From positions 1 through 64,000 of the forward strand of contig CAKRHR010000001.1 in NCBI GenBank assembly GCA_934339005.1: DNA of 64,000 nt, read 5' to 3'. Position numbers and translations under genes: made by a program. The DNA comes from an uncultured Catenibacillus sp. (lineage in GTDB: Bacteria > Bacillota > Clostridia > Lachnospirales > Lachnospiraceae). The notes under the pieces are model-generated. The model worked only from the letters and a program-made list of their open reading frames with translations. It ran no database searches and was not told the DNA's origin. Positions 55,005-64,000 of this stretch are shown piece after piece (within the stretch, counting starts at the first letter, position 1; the number at the start of each line of letters is the position of its first letter).

Positions 55005-56078
55005 ATGGCAAGAACATTGATGAAAGGCTGTGAAGCAATCGCTGAAGCAGCAGTAAGAGCAGGATGTCGTTTCTTTGCAGGATACCCTATCACACCTCAG
55101 AACGAGATTCCTGAATATTTTGCGAGAAGACTGCCGGAAGTTGGCGGTAATTTTGTACAGGGTGAAAGTGAAGTTGCTTCTGTAAACATGGTTTATGGTG
55201 CAGCTGCGGGCGGTACACGTTCGATGACATCATCATCAAGCCCTGGTATTTCATTAAAGAGTGAAGGTATTTCCTATTGCGCAGCAGCACGTATTCCAAT
55301 CGTGTATGCGAACATTTCACGAGGCGGCCCTGGTGTAGGTGCTATTCAGCCGGCACAGCAGGATTATTTCCAGGCTACAAAAGCTTCAGGTAACGGTGGT
55401 TTCCAGATGCTCGTTTTAGCACCTTCAACTGTTCAGGAAGCTGTAGATATGACTTACAATGCATTTGATTATGCAGACCGCGATATGAACCCTGTTTTAA
55501 TTCTTGCAGATGGTGTTATCGGTACAATGATGGAGCCTGTTGAATTGCCTCCAATGAAAACAGATGAAGAAATCGCTGCAATCAAAGAAAGTAAAAAGAA
55601 ATGGGCTTGTATCGGTCATAAATTAGACTATGCAAACCGTTCATGGATTCAGCCAGGCCAGTGGGATACAAAGAAGATGCAGGCATGGAACGAAGCAGCA
55701 GCCCAAATGTATGCAACATGGAAACCTGAAGCTGAAGTATACAAAGTAGAAGATGCAGAAGTTGTTATTGCATCTTACGGTATCTCAGCGCGTATCGCTA
55801 AATCTGTTGTAGATATTATGCATGCTCAGGGTAAGAAGGTTGGTATGATTCGTGCCATCACAGTAAATCCATTCCCAACTGATGCATTTGATAGTATTAA
55901 CTACGATGTATGTAAAGCAGTGCTTGATGTTGAAATGTCAATTCCTGCACAGTTTGTTGCCGATGTTGACCGCGGTGTTCATCGTCGCTGTCCAATCGAA
56001 ACATGCCTGTGCTCAGGTGGTAACATCATGAGCCGCGAAGCTATCATCGAAGCTGTCGATAAAATTTTAGAGAAATAG
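55005..56078 (+). CDS. vorB: 2-oxoacid (2-oxoisovalerate) ferredoxin oxidoreductase alpha subunit
   Basis: A 357-residue subunit with the pyrimidine domain of TPP (GYPITPQNEIPEYFARRLPE within residues 25-45, EVASVNMVYGAAAGG) and the transketolase C-terminal-like domain (AEVVIASYGISARIA onward). The sequence agrees better with the VOR/KOR group than with pyruvate oxidoreductase, which is usually a single long chain. Partner of the beta and gamma genes. With ptb-buk upstream, branched-chain 2-oxoacids are likely, 2-oxoglutarate less so. Confidence 0.92.
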   Translation: MARTLMKGCEAIAEAAVRAGCRFFAGYPITPQNEIPEYFARRLPEVGGNFVQGESEVASVNMVYGAAAGGTRSMTSSSSPGISLKSEGISYCAAARIPIVYANISRGGPGVGAIQPAQQDYFQATKASGNGGFQMLVLAPSTVQEAVDMTYNAFDYADRDMNPVLILADGVIGTMMEPVELPPMKTDEEIAAIKESKKKWACIGHKLDYANRSWIQPGQWDTKKMQAWNEAAAQMYATWKPEAEVYKVEDAEVVIASYGISARIAKSVVDIMHAQGKKVGMIRAITVNPFPTDAFDSINYDVCKAVLDVEMSIPAQFVADVDRGVHRRCPIETCLCSGGNIMSREAIIEAVDKILEK

Positions 56079-56091
56079 GAGGGGATAGAAC

Positions 56092-56850
56092 ATGGAAAAC
56101 ACAGAAAAGAAAATTTATTCCAGAACAACAACTATCCAGGAAGATAAAGTTTCCGGTTTCTGTCCTGGATGTATGCACAGCACAGTTGTTAAATTAATCG
56201 GTGAAGTTCTTGACGAACTGAACGTAGTTGATAAAGCTGTTATGATAACAGGTATCGGCTGCTGTGGTCTGCATATGGATTATATTGCATATGATACAAT
56301 TACTGCACCTCACGGTCGTGCCTGTGCAGTTGCTACAGGATTAAAGAGAACAAATCCTGATTCACTTTATTTTACATATCAGGGTGATGGTGACTTCGCA
56401 TCAATCGGTCTTGCAGAATCTGTTTCAGCAGCAAACCGTGGTGAAAACTTTACTGTTATTTTCATCAATAACGGTATTTACGGTATGACAGGCGGTCAGA
56501 TGGCACCTACAACATTGCTTGGTATGAAAGCTTCTACAGCACCTAAGGGACGTATTGCCAAAGAACATGGTTATCCAATGCATGTATCAGAACTTCTGAA
56601 CACATTGACAGCACCAGCTTACATTGAACGTACAAGCTGTAATACACCTCAGAACTGCATGAAGACTAAGAATGCTATTAAAAAAGCTTTCAAATATCAG
56701 ATGGAAGGTAAAGGCTTCTCTATCATCGAAATCGTGACAAGCTGTCCTACAAACTGGGGTCTTGACCCTCTTGATGCACTGACATATATTGAAGAAAAGA
56801 TGCTGCCGGAATATCCTCTGGGAGTTATCAGAGATATTGACGATAAGTAG
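56092..56850 (+). CDS. vorA: 2-oxoacid ferredoxin oxidoreductase beta subunit (TPP-binding)
   Basis: A 252-residue subunit holding TPP and a [4Fe-4S] cluster. Cluster cysteines are in FCPGCMHS and GIGCCG, with another in a later NTPQNC segment; the TPP motif is GDGDFASIGLAESVSAANR and FINNGIYGMTGGQ. Length and motifs suit the four-subunit class. AGGAGGGG precedes the ATG. Confidence 0.93.
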   Translation: MENTEKKIYSRTTTIQEDKVSGFCPGCMHSTVVKLIGEVLDELNVVDKAVMITGIGCCGLHMDYIAYDTITAPHGRACAVATGLKRTNPDSLYFTYQGDGDFASIGLAESVSAANRGENFTVIFINNGIYGMTGGQMAPTTLLGMKASTAPKGRIAKEHGYPMHVSELLNTLTAPAYIERTSCNTPQNCMKTKNAIKKAFKYQMEGKGFSIIEIVTSCPTNWGLDPLDALTYIEEKMLPEYPLGVIRDIDDK

Positions 56851-56865
56851 AAGGAGGATAAGATT

Positions 56866-57411
56866 ATGGAAACAAATTTACTTGTAGCCGGATTTGGTGG
56901 TCAGGGTGTTATGACACTCGGCAAATTCCTTGCTTCTGCAACATGTGATGCGACAGATAAGAATGTAACATTCTTCCCATCTTATGGTGCTGAACAGCGT
57001 GGTGGTACAGCTAACTGTTATGTTGTTATTTCAGATGATGCTGTAGGCGCACCTGTAGGTGATGTGATGGATGATCTGATTGTTATGAACGGACCATCTT
57101 TAAATAAATTCCTTGGCACATTAAAGCCAGGCGGTACATTGTTTATCAACAGCTCTATTGTTGATGATAATATTCCTAGAGATGATGTTAAAATCGTAGA
57201 AGCACCTGTAACAGAGATGGCTCTGGAAATGGGTAACGCTAAGGTTTTGAATGTTATTATGCTTGGTGTTTATGTAGGTTATACAGAGGTTGTTCCTGCA
57301 GATGTTGTATGGAGTACAATTGAACATAAACTTGGCAAAAAACCAAAGCTTCTGCCATTAAATAAGCAGGCATTTGAAAAAGGACTTGAAATCGGACGTT
57401 CACAGAGATAA
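56866..57411 (+). CDS. vorC: 2-oxoacid ferredoxin oxidoreductase gamma subunit
   Basis: A 181-residue subunit starting LLVAGFGGQGVMTLGKFL, the CoA-associated glycine-rich loop, followed by YGAEQRGGTANCYVVIS, both standard. It completes the alpha-beta-gamma-delta complex of the operon. AGAAGGAGG precedes the ATG. A terminator follows after about 90 bp. Confidence 0.94.
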   Translation: METNLLVAGFGGQGVMTLGKFLASATCDATDKNVTFFPSYGAEQRGGTANCYVVISDDAVGAPVGDVMDDLIVMNGPSLNKFLGTLKPGGTLFINSSIVDDNIPRDDVKIVEAPVTEMALEMGNAKVLNVIMLGVYVGYTEVVPADVVWSTIEHKLGKKPKLLPLNKQAFEKGLEIGRSQR

Positions 57412-57501
57412 TGTGCAGGCGATTGCAAACTTTTCTTTAGGTTTAGGCTTATTGATTCTTTCTTTAAGTTGTTATTAGTGGATATAGTGTGAAAATAAAT
57501 G

Positions 57502-57551
57502 AAGGACGTTATGTCGAATTTTTCTATGAATTGATGTAACGTCCTTTTTGT
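57502..57551 (+). terminator. Terminator of the ptb-vor operon
   Basis: AAGGACGTTA (57502-57511) and TAACGTCCTT (57537-57546) then TTTG; perfect 10-bp stem with extra wobble pairs inside. Confidence 0.86.
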
Positions 57552-57577
57552 ATTTATTAATTTTATAAATTTGTTAT

Positions 57578-57645
57578 GTAGGGGATTCTGAGGGGGTGTT
57601 AACGTTCGCTTTCAGTGCGAAAAGGAAACACTCCCTCAAAGCCCC
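57578..57645 (+). repeat. Structured repeat element, copy B
   Basis: Same fold and length as copy A: GGGG (57581-57584)/CCCC (57642-57645), main stem GAGGGGGTGTT (57590-57600) with 57627-57637, inner TTCGC/GCGAA (57605-57609, 57617-57621). Compared with copy A, three adjacent base pairs of the stem are changed on both sides (A-T to G-C, C-G to G-T, A-T to G-C). It lies between the vor terminator and the end of the LysR gene. Confidence 0.75.
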
Positions 57646-57691
57646 GAATGTCTTGAAACATATAGATAGAAAAGATTATTTAACACTCCCA

Positions 57692-58585
57692 TCAATTAAA
57701 ATAGGAATCAATATTCTCCAACGAATTCTGAATAAATTGCAAAAAAGTCCTCATACTGTTAGACAAATATTTGGTTTTCCTATAGACAAAGTAATATTTT
57801 CGGTCAAAATGCACAGAAGACAAATGGATTTCTTTGAGTAATCCGGCATCAATATGCGGTTTTGCGATTGTTTTTGATACAAAAAGTACACCCATACCAT
57901 TAATACAAGCGTCCAACAGGCATTTATGGATAACACTTTCCATCACAATATTCATCTTATCGCCGATCATATTCTGAAGTTTTTCAACAGCGCGGTGAGA
58001 ACTGCTGCCTGGTTCACGTACAAGTAACGGTACATTTTTCAATGCAAACGCATTAATATTTGTATCAATCGGATAATCTGCGGCGGCAACGATAATAATT
58101 GGATCTGAGGCAATTGGAATACTGATAAAATCATTATGATGGCTAGGTGTATCCATCAGACCGATATCCAGTTTATAATTCAGAAGATCCTGTTCAACCA
58201 TATGCGCATTTTGAATTTCGATATAAAGCGGGATTTTCGGGTGGATTTCCCTAAAAGCCTTTATCAGTGGTGACATGGCAGAAAATCCAAAGGCAACACT
58301 GGCACCGATACGCACCTGTGTATAGCGGTTCTGGTCGCGAAGCACATCCCGGGATTCATTAATCTGCGCGAGAATATTATTTGTGTAAAAAAGCAGTTGT
58401 TGGCCGGCATCTGTAATATAAAGCTTCCGGCTCATGCGGTCAAACAGCTTCGTTTCATAATATTTTTCAAGCTCTTTAATCACATTGCTGACCGCCGGCT
58501 GTGCCAAATCCAGATTTTCAGCGGCTTTCGTCATACTTTGGGTTTTACATACTTCAGCATATATTTCAAGATGTCTGAGTGTCAT
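57692..58585 (-). CDS. LysR family transcriptional regulator
   Basis: A 297-residue regulator: N-terminal HTH (TLRHLEIYAEVCKTQSM, AAENLDLAQPAVSNVIKELE) and a periplasmic-binding-like effector domain. AAGGAG precedes the ATG on the minus strand. It is divergent from the ATP synthase operon across 334 bp, so it could regulate that operon, but LysR genes near atp genes are not a known rule. CysL/CysB-like effector features cannot be read. Confidence 0.9.
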   Translation of the reverse strand: MTLRHLEIYAEVCKTQSMTKAAENLDLAQPAVSNVIKELEKYYETKLFDRMSRKLYITDAGQQLLFYTNNILAQINESRDVLRDQNRYTQVRIGASVAFGFSAMSPLIKAFREIHPKIPLYIEIQNAHMVEQDLLNYKLDIGLMDTPSHHNDFISIPIASDPIIIVAAADYPIDTNINAFALKNVPLLVREPGSSSHRAVEKLQNMIGDKMNIVMESVIHKCLLDACINGMGVLFVSKTIAKPHIDAGLLKEIHLSSVHFDRKYYFVYRKTKYLSNSMRTFLQFIQNSLENIDSYFN

Positions 58586-58919
58586 ATCGATGGACTCCTT
58601 CCTAACTATAATTTATTTATGGTTAATATGCCTTACAGACAGTAGGGCATTATTCATCTTATTGCTTATGTACATACATCACAAAATTCTTATGTATATC
58701 ATAATAACATAATTCTTGAACTATGGCAAAAAAAATATTAGAATAATCAATGCTTTCAGGAGAAAGCTATATATACTATATATAATGAAGTCAGAACCCC
58801 AATACACAAAGTTAAATACTTGTCATGAAGACCTGTACAGTATTTTTAACTTTTGAACCTGACCTCATATGAGTAACAAAATTCATTCATGTAAGAGCAG
58901 AATGAGAAAGGAGAGATTT
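58586..58919. promoter_or_regulatory. Divergent control region, LysR and atp operon
   Basis: A TATAAT at 58781-58786 and a TATACT at 58772-58777 are possible -10 boxes of the atp operon; neither has a good -35. Downstream, GTCAG (58790-58794) and CTGAC (58859-58863) enclose a hairpin AAAGTTAAATACT (58808-58820) with 58839-58853 (two-base bulge). It is followed by TTTT only partly, so attenuation is possible but unproven. No other feature seen. Confidence 0.4.
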
Positions 58920-60177
<1,258 letters not shown>

Positions 60178-60193
60178 AGCGGGGTGGACGCAA

Positions 60194-60679
60194 ATGAATA
60201 TTCCTTTGAATATTGACTGGCAGCAGATTGTTCTGCATTTGATGAACTTTGCGATTCTCGCCGGTGGTCTTTACTTCCTTCTTTATAATCCAGTTAAAAA
60301 ATTCATGGCAAAACGTGCTGAATATTACGAAAACATGGACAAAGAAGCCAATGAAAAGCTTGAGAGCGCAACCATCAAAGAAGCCGAATATCAGAAACAT
60401 ATGGAAGAACTGGAAGCTGAACTTGATGCAAAACGTAAAGAAGCCGCTAAACAGGCAGATGCGATGATTCAGCAGTCCGTAAATCAGGCAAAAGAGCAGG
60501 CTGCAAAGGTTATGAGCGATGCCAAGGCAGCCGCAATGCAGGAACGTACAAAAATTCTGGATGGCGCCGAACAGGAAATCGTTCAGATGGCAATGGATGC
60601 AACAGAAAAGATTCTTGCAGACAATGCATACGAGCAGTTCCTGAATGCCGCCGAAAGGAGTACAGAGGATGCCAATTGA
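60194..60679 (+). CDS. atpF: ATP synthase Fo subunit b
   Basis: A 161-residue stator subunit: one N-terminal membrane helix (about residues 12-32, MNFAILAGGLYFLLYNPV) and a long, charged coiled coil rich in Ala, Lys and Glu to the end. Length is normal, with no delta domain appended. The last 11 bp overlap the next gene. Usually a delta gene would come next; here it does not. Confidence 0.94.
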   Translation: MNIPLNIDWQQIVLHLMNFAILAGGLYFLLYNPVKKFMAKRAEYYENMDKEANEKLESATIKEAEYQKHMEELEAELDAKRKEAAKQADAMIQQSVNQAKEQAAKVMSDAKAAAMQERTKILDGAEQEIVQMAMDATEKILADNAYEQFLNAAERSTEDAN

Positions 60680-62435
60680 ACAGATTCAGAAACCTGAACT
60701 TGAAGCAACACTGCGCAGTGCAGTTTTGCCTGACGAGTTTCAGAAAAAAAGATTCGTTGATTTTCTTGAAAAGAAATATCAGACTAAAATTAAATTAGTA
60801 TGCGTCAAAGATATCACTGTTCAGGCCGGTTTTGAACTGCGTGTCGGCACAGATGTTTACAACTGGACCGTCGATGGCAAACTTGAACAGTTAAAAGAAC
60901 GTCTTGCACATATTCAGCCACCATCACCGGACAAGCTTATTTCTTTGTTAAAAGAAAACTTAAATGAGTGGCAGCCTGAACCAACAGCTCAGGAGGTTGG
61001 TACAGTATTAACCGTCGGTGATGGTATCGCCACAATCAGTGGCCTTGAACATGCCGTTTATGGTGAAATCCTTGTATTCCAGGATGGCACAAGAGGCATG
61101 GTACAGGATTTAAAACCAGGCGAAATCGGATGTATTTTGTTTGGCGATGATGAAAATATCATGGAAGGTAGCATCGTACACAAGACTGGCAAAGAAGCCG
61201 GTATTCCGGTGGGTGATGAATTCCTTGGCCGTATCGTAGATGCCCTTGGTTCTCCAATTGATGGTAAAGGACCGATTAATGCACAGGGATATCGACCAAT
61301 CGAATCTCCTGCACCAAGCATTGTGGACAGACAGCCTGTAGATAAACCAATGGAAACAGGTATTTTGACAATCGATTCGATGTTTCCAATCGGCCGTGGT
61401 CAGCGTGAGTTGATTATCGGTGACAGACAGACTGGTAAGACAGCGATTGCACTGGATACGATTTTGAATCAGAAGGGTAAAAATGTTATCTGTATCTATG
61501 TTGCTATTGGACAGAAAGCCAGCTCGGTAGCGCAGCTTGTTGAAACTTTAAGACGTCACGATGCCATGGATTATACAATTGTTGTCAATGCATCTGCAAG
61601 TGATCCTGCACCTGTGCAGTACATTGCACCATATGCCGGTACAGCCCTTGGCGAATACTTCATGCATAATGGTAAGGATGTCCTTATTATTTATGATGAT
61701 TTATCCAAACATGCTGTGGCATATAGAGCATTAAGCCTTTTGCTTGAACGTTCACCTGGACGTGAAGCTTATCCTGGTGATGTATTCTATTTACATTCAA
61801 GACTTCTGGAACGTTCAGCACATCTTTCAGATGCTCTTGGTGGCGGCAGTATGACTGCGTTGCCAATCGTTGAAACACAGGCCGGTGATGTATCTGCATA
61901 CATTCCTACAAATATTATTTCCATCACAGACGGTCAGATTTTCCTTGAAAGTGACCTGTTCTTCTCCGGTCAGCGTCCGGCGGTCAATGTCGGCCTTTCT
62001 GTATCCCGTGTTGGTGGTGCAGCACAGACAAAAGCGATGAAGAAAGCCACAGGCTCCATTCGTCTGGATTTGGCACAGTACAGAGAAATGGCTGTGTTTA
62101 CACAGTTCTCCAGTGACCTGGATGATGTGACAAAACGTAACCTGATTTATGGTCAGGGTCTGATGGAAATGTTAAAACAGAAACAGTATCATCCACTGTC
62201 ACAGCATCAGCAGGTATGCATCCTTGTGGCTGCACTGGCAAGAAGCTTTGTGGATGTACCAATGAAGAAGATTCCTGAGTGTGTTAAGGGTATGCTTCAA
62301 TATATAGAAGAAAAAGCACCACACATTTGCAGCGAGATTGACAGAAGTGGTGTGCTCAGTGATGAAAACAGACAGGCGATTCCAAAACTTGCCAAAGAAT
62401 ATGTAGAACGCCAGAATGCATTGTGGAAAAAGTAA
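60669..62435 (+). CDS. atpA: ATP synthase F1 subunit alpha with fused delta C-terminal-like domain
   Basis: A 588-residue protein versus about 505 for usual alpha. Residues 8-82 match the C-terminal domain of subunit delta (LPDEFQKKRFVDFLEKKY, VQAGFELRVGTDVY, VDGKLEQLKERL), then full alpha begins near residue 85 (PDKLISLLKENLNEW, VGTVLTVGDGIA) with Walker A GDRQTGKT near 251. The delta N-terminal helical domain is lacking. ATG 60669 follows AAAGGAG; the in-frame ATG 60645 lies ahead of that site. There is no separate delta gene in the operon. Confidence 0.92.
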   Translation: MPIEQIQKPELEATLRSAVLPDEFQKKRFVDFLEKKYQTKIKLVCVKDITVQAGFELRVGTDVYNWTVDGKLEQLKERLAHIQPPSPDKLISLLKENLNEWQPEPTAQEVGTVLTVGDGIATISGLEHAVYGEILVFQDGTRGMVQDLKPGEIGCILFGDDENIMEGSIVHKTGKEAGIPVGDEFLGRIVDALGSPIDGKGPINAQGYRPIESPAPSIVDRQPVDKPMETGILTIDSMFPIGRGQRELIIGDRQTGKTAIALDTILNQKGKNVICIYVAIGQKASSVAQLVETLRRHDAMDYTIVVNASASDPAPVQYIAPYAGTALGEYFMHNGKDVLIIYDDLSKHAVAYRALSLLLERSPGREAYPGDVFYLHSRLLERSAHLSDALGGGSMTALPIVETQAGDVSAYIPTNIISITDGQIFLESDLFFSGQRPAVNVGLSVSRVGGAAQTKAMKKATGSIRLDLAQYREMAVFTQFSSDLDDVTKRNLIYGQGLMEMLKQKQYHPLSQHQQVCILVAALARSFVDVPMKKIPECVKGMLQYIEEKAPHICSEIDRSGVLSDENRQAIPKLAKEYVERQNALWKK

Positions 62436-62450
62436 GGACGGTGATGAAGC

Positions 62451-63353
62451 ATGGCTAATTTAACAGAAATTCAGAACCGTATACGAAGTGTCAGAGATAC
62501 TCAGAAAATCACAAATGCCATGTACATGATTGCCTCCACAAAGATGAAAAAGGCAAAGAGTGAACTGGATTTGACAAAACCGTTCTTTGATGCTGTCCAC
62601 GAAGAGATTAAACGTATTTTCAGGTCTACCAATATTGTTGACAGTAAATATCTTTATCCTGAATCTGCCAGTGAAGTTCTGGACGGTCAGTATGGCTGCT
62701 TGGTTATTACAGCGGATAAAGGACTTGCAGGTGCATACAACTTAAATGTCTTAAAAGAGGGCAAAAAGCTGTATGATGATCATAATGATCTGAAGCTGTT
62801 TGTGGTTGGTGAATATGGACGTCAGTATTTTAATCAGCACCATGTGCCAATTGCGCAGAGTTTTCTTTATACAGCACAAAATCCGACCGTTGAACGTGCA
62901 AGAGAAATTGCGCATGTCCTTTTGGATGAGTACAATAACGGTGGACTTGAGAAAATTTTCATTGTTTATACAGACTTTAAAAATGGTATGGCAACAGAAA
63001 CGAGAAGTGAACGTATCATTCCTTTCCACCATTCTCATTTTTATTCAACACCTGCGGAAAAAGCGATGGATCAGCCGCTTGAACTGTTGCCATCTCCAGG
63101 TGTGATTCTGGATAACATGATTGAAAGTTATATTACTGGTTTTATTTACAGTGCGCTTGTAGATAGTTTCTGTTGTGAGCAGAATGCCCGAATGACAGCG
63201 ATGAATTCAGCTAACCAGAATGCAGAAAAGATTCTTTCTGAACTGGATGTTGAATATCACCGCCTGCGTCAGGCAGCGATTACACAGGAAATCACAGAAG
63301 TATCTGCGGGTGCAAAAGCACAGAAAAAGAAAAAACATAAGGAGGTGTCATAA
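62451..63353 (+). CDS. atpG: ATP synthase F1 subunit gamma
   Basis: A 300-residue rotor shaft subunit. The N-terminal helix IRSVRDTQKITNAMYMIAS and the C-terminal NSANQNAEKILSEL pair form the coiled coil in F1. A basic tail (KAQKKKKHKE) extends the C-terminus. AAGGACGG stands before the ATG; the atpD gene follows after 3 bp. Confidence 0.95.
   Translation: MANLTEIQNRIRSVRDTQKITNAMYMIASTKMKKAKSELDLTKPFFDAVHEEIKRIFRSTNIVDSKYLYPESASEVLDGQYGCLVITADKGLAGAYNLNVLKEGKKLYDDHNDLKLFVVGEYGRQYFNQHHVPIAQSFLYTAQNPTVERAREIAHVLLDEYNNGGLEKIFIVYTDFKNGMATETRSERIIPFHHSHFYSTPAEKAMDQPLELLPSPGVILDNMIESYITGFIYSALVDSFCCEQNARMTAMNSANQNAEKILSELDVEYHRLRQAAITQEITEVSAGAKAQKKKKHKEVS

Positions 63354-64000
<647 letters not shown>

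Noticed and set aside
57596..57841. 81-residue plus-strand frame over copy B and the LysR 3' end
   Set aside because: It begins with the repeat-derived peptide and continues antisense to LysR.

Overview
The window is chromosomal DNA from a low-GC, anaerobic Gram-positive bacterium, most likely a gut-type member of the Lachnospiraceae (Clostridia). The basis is its AT-rich intergenic DNA, strong AGGAGG ribosome-binding sites, consensus TTGACA/TATAAT promoters, many intrinsic terminators, a ptb-buk pair, ferredoxin-dependent 2-oxoacid oxidoreductase genes, CUT1 and GPH sugar transporters and a DUF4364 protein. The species cannot be fixed from the sequence alone.

Layout. 0-2 kb: end of a sugar ABC permease, then a pair resembling the alpha and beta subunits of a C-glycoside deglycosidase. 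2-4 kb, minus strand: a PucR-type regulator and an Sfp-type phosphopantetheinyl transferase. 4-8 kb: tRNA-Arg(ACG) with promoter and terminator, DUF4364 and radical-SAM genes, an amidohydrolase and a polysaccharide deacetylase. 8-16 kb: HPr, GntR-MATE, proA, an rRNA methyltransferase, a CaCA antiporter and CorA. 16-22 kb: glgB, an AraC regulator fused to a GH39-like domain, and a GPH symporter. 22-31 kb: pyrE with an overlooked 59-residue membrane protein, an M29 aminopeptidase with a long extra N-terminal region, and the purine cluster purE-F-M-N-D. 31-47 kb: three ABC modules with two two-component systems, including a membrane protein whose cytosolic end repeats FDPMTGxPI. 47-51 kb is a decaying segment: a truncated GH3 gene, an intact pdxT, a pdxS destroyed by an in-frame stop and a large internal deletion, and a pdxR-like gene with a doubtful start codon. 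51-57 kb: ptb-buk, a P-loop protein, ferredoxin and vorB-A-C. 57-64 kb: a LysR gene divergent from an F1Fo ATP synthase operon.

Genes working together. Ptb-Buk with the 2-oxoacid:ferredoxin oxidoreductase can convert a 2-oxoacid to acyl-CoA, acyl-phosphate and a short-chain acid, gaining ATP and reduced ferredoxin. The purine genes cover five pathway steps, with the others elsewhere. The intramembrane-sensing kinase, its OmpR-type regulator and the following FtsX-type ABC pair look like an envelope-stress or peptide-resistance module.

Most notable. The ATP synthase operon has no free delta gene: a delta C-terminal-like domain is fused to the front of subunit alpha, and subunit c carries an apparent signal peptide plus a Ser/Thr-rich linker. 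A 65-nt structured element occurs twice (47.9 and 57.6 kb) with compensatory base-pair changes in its main stem. I see no CRISPR array, prophage, insertion sequence, rRNA operon or replication origin.
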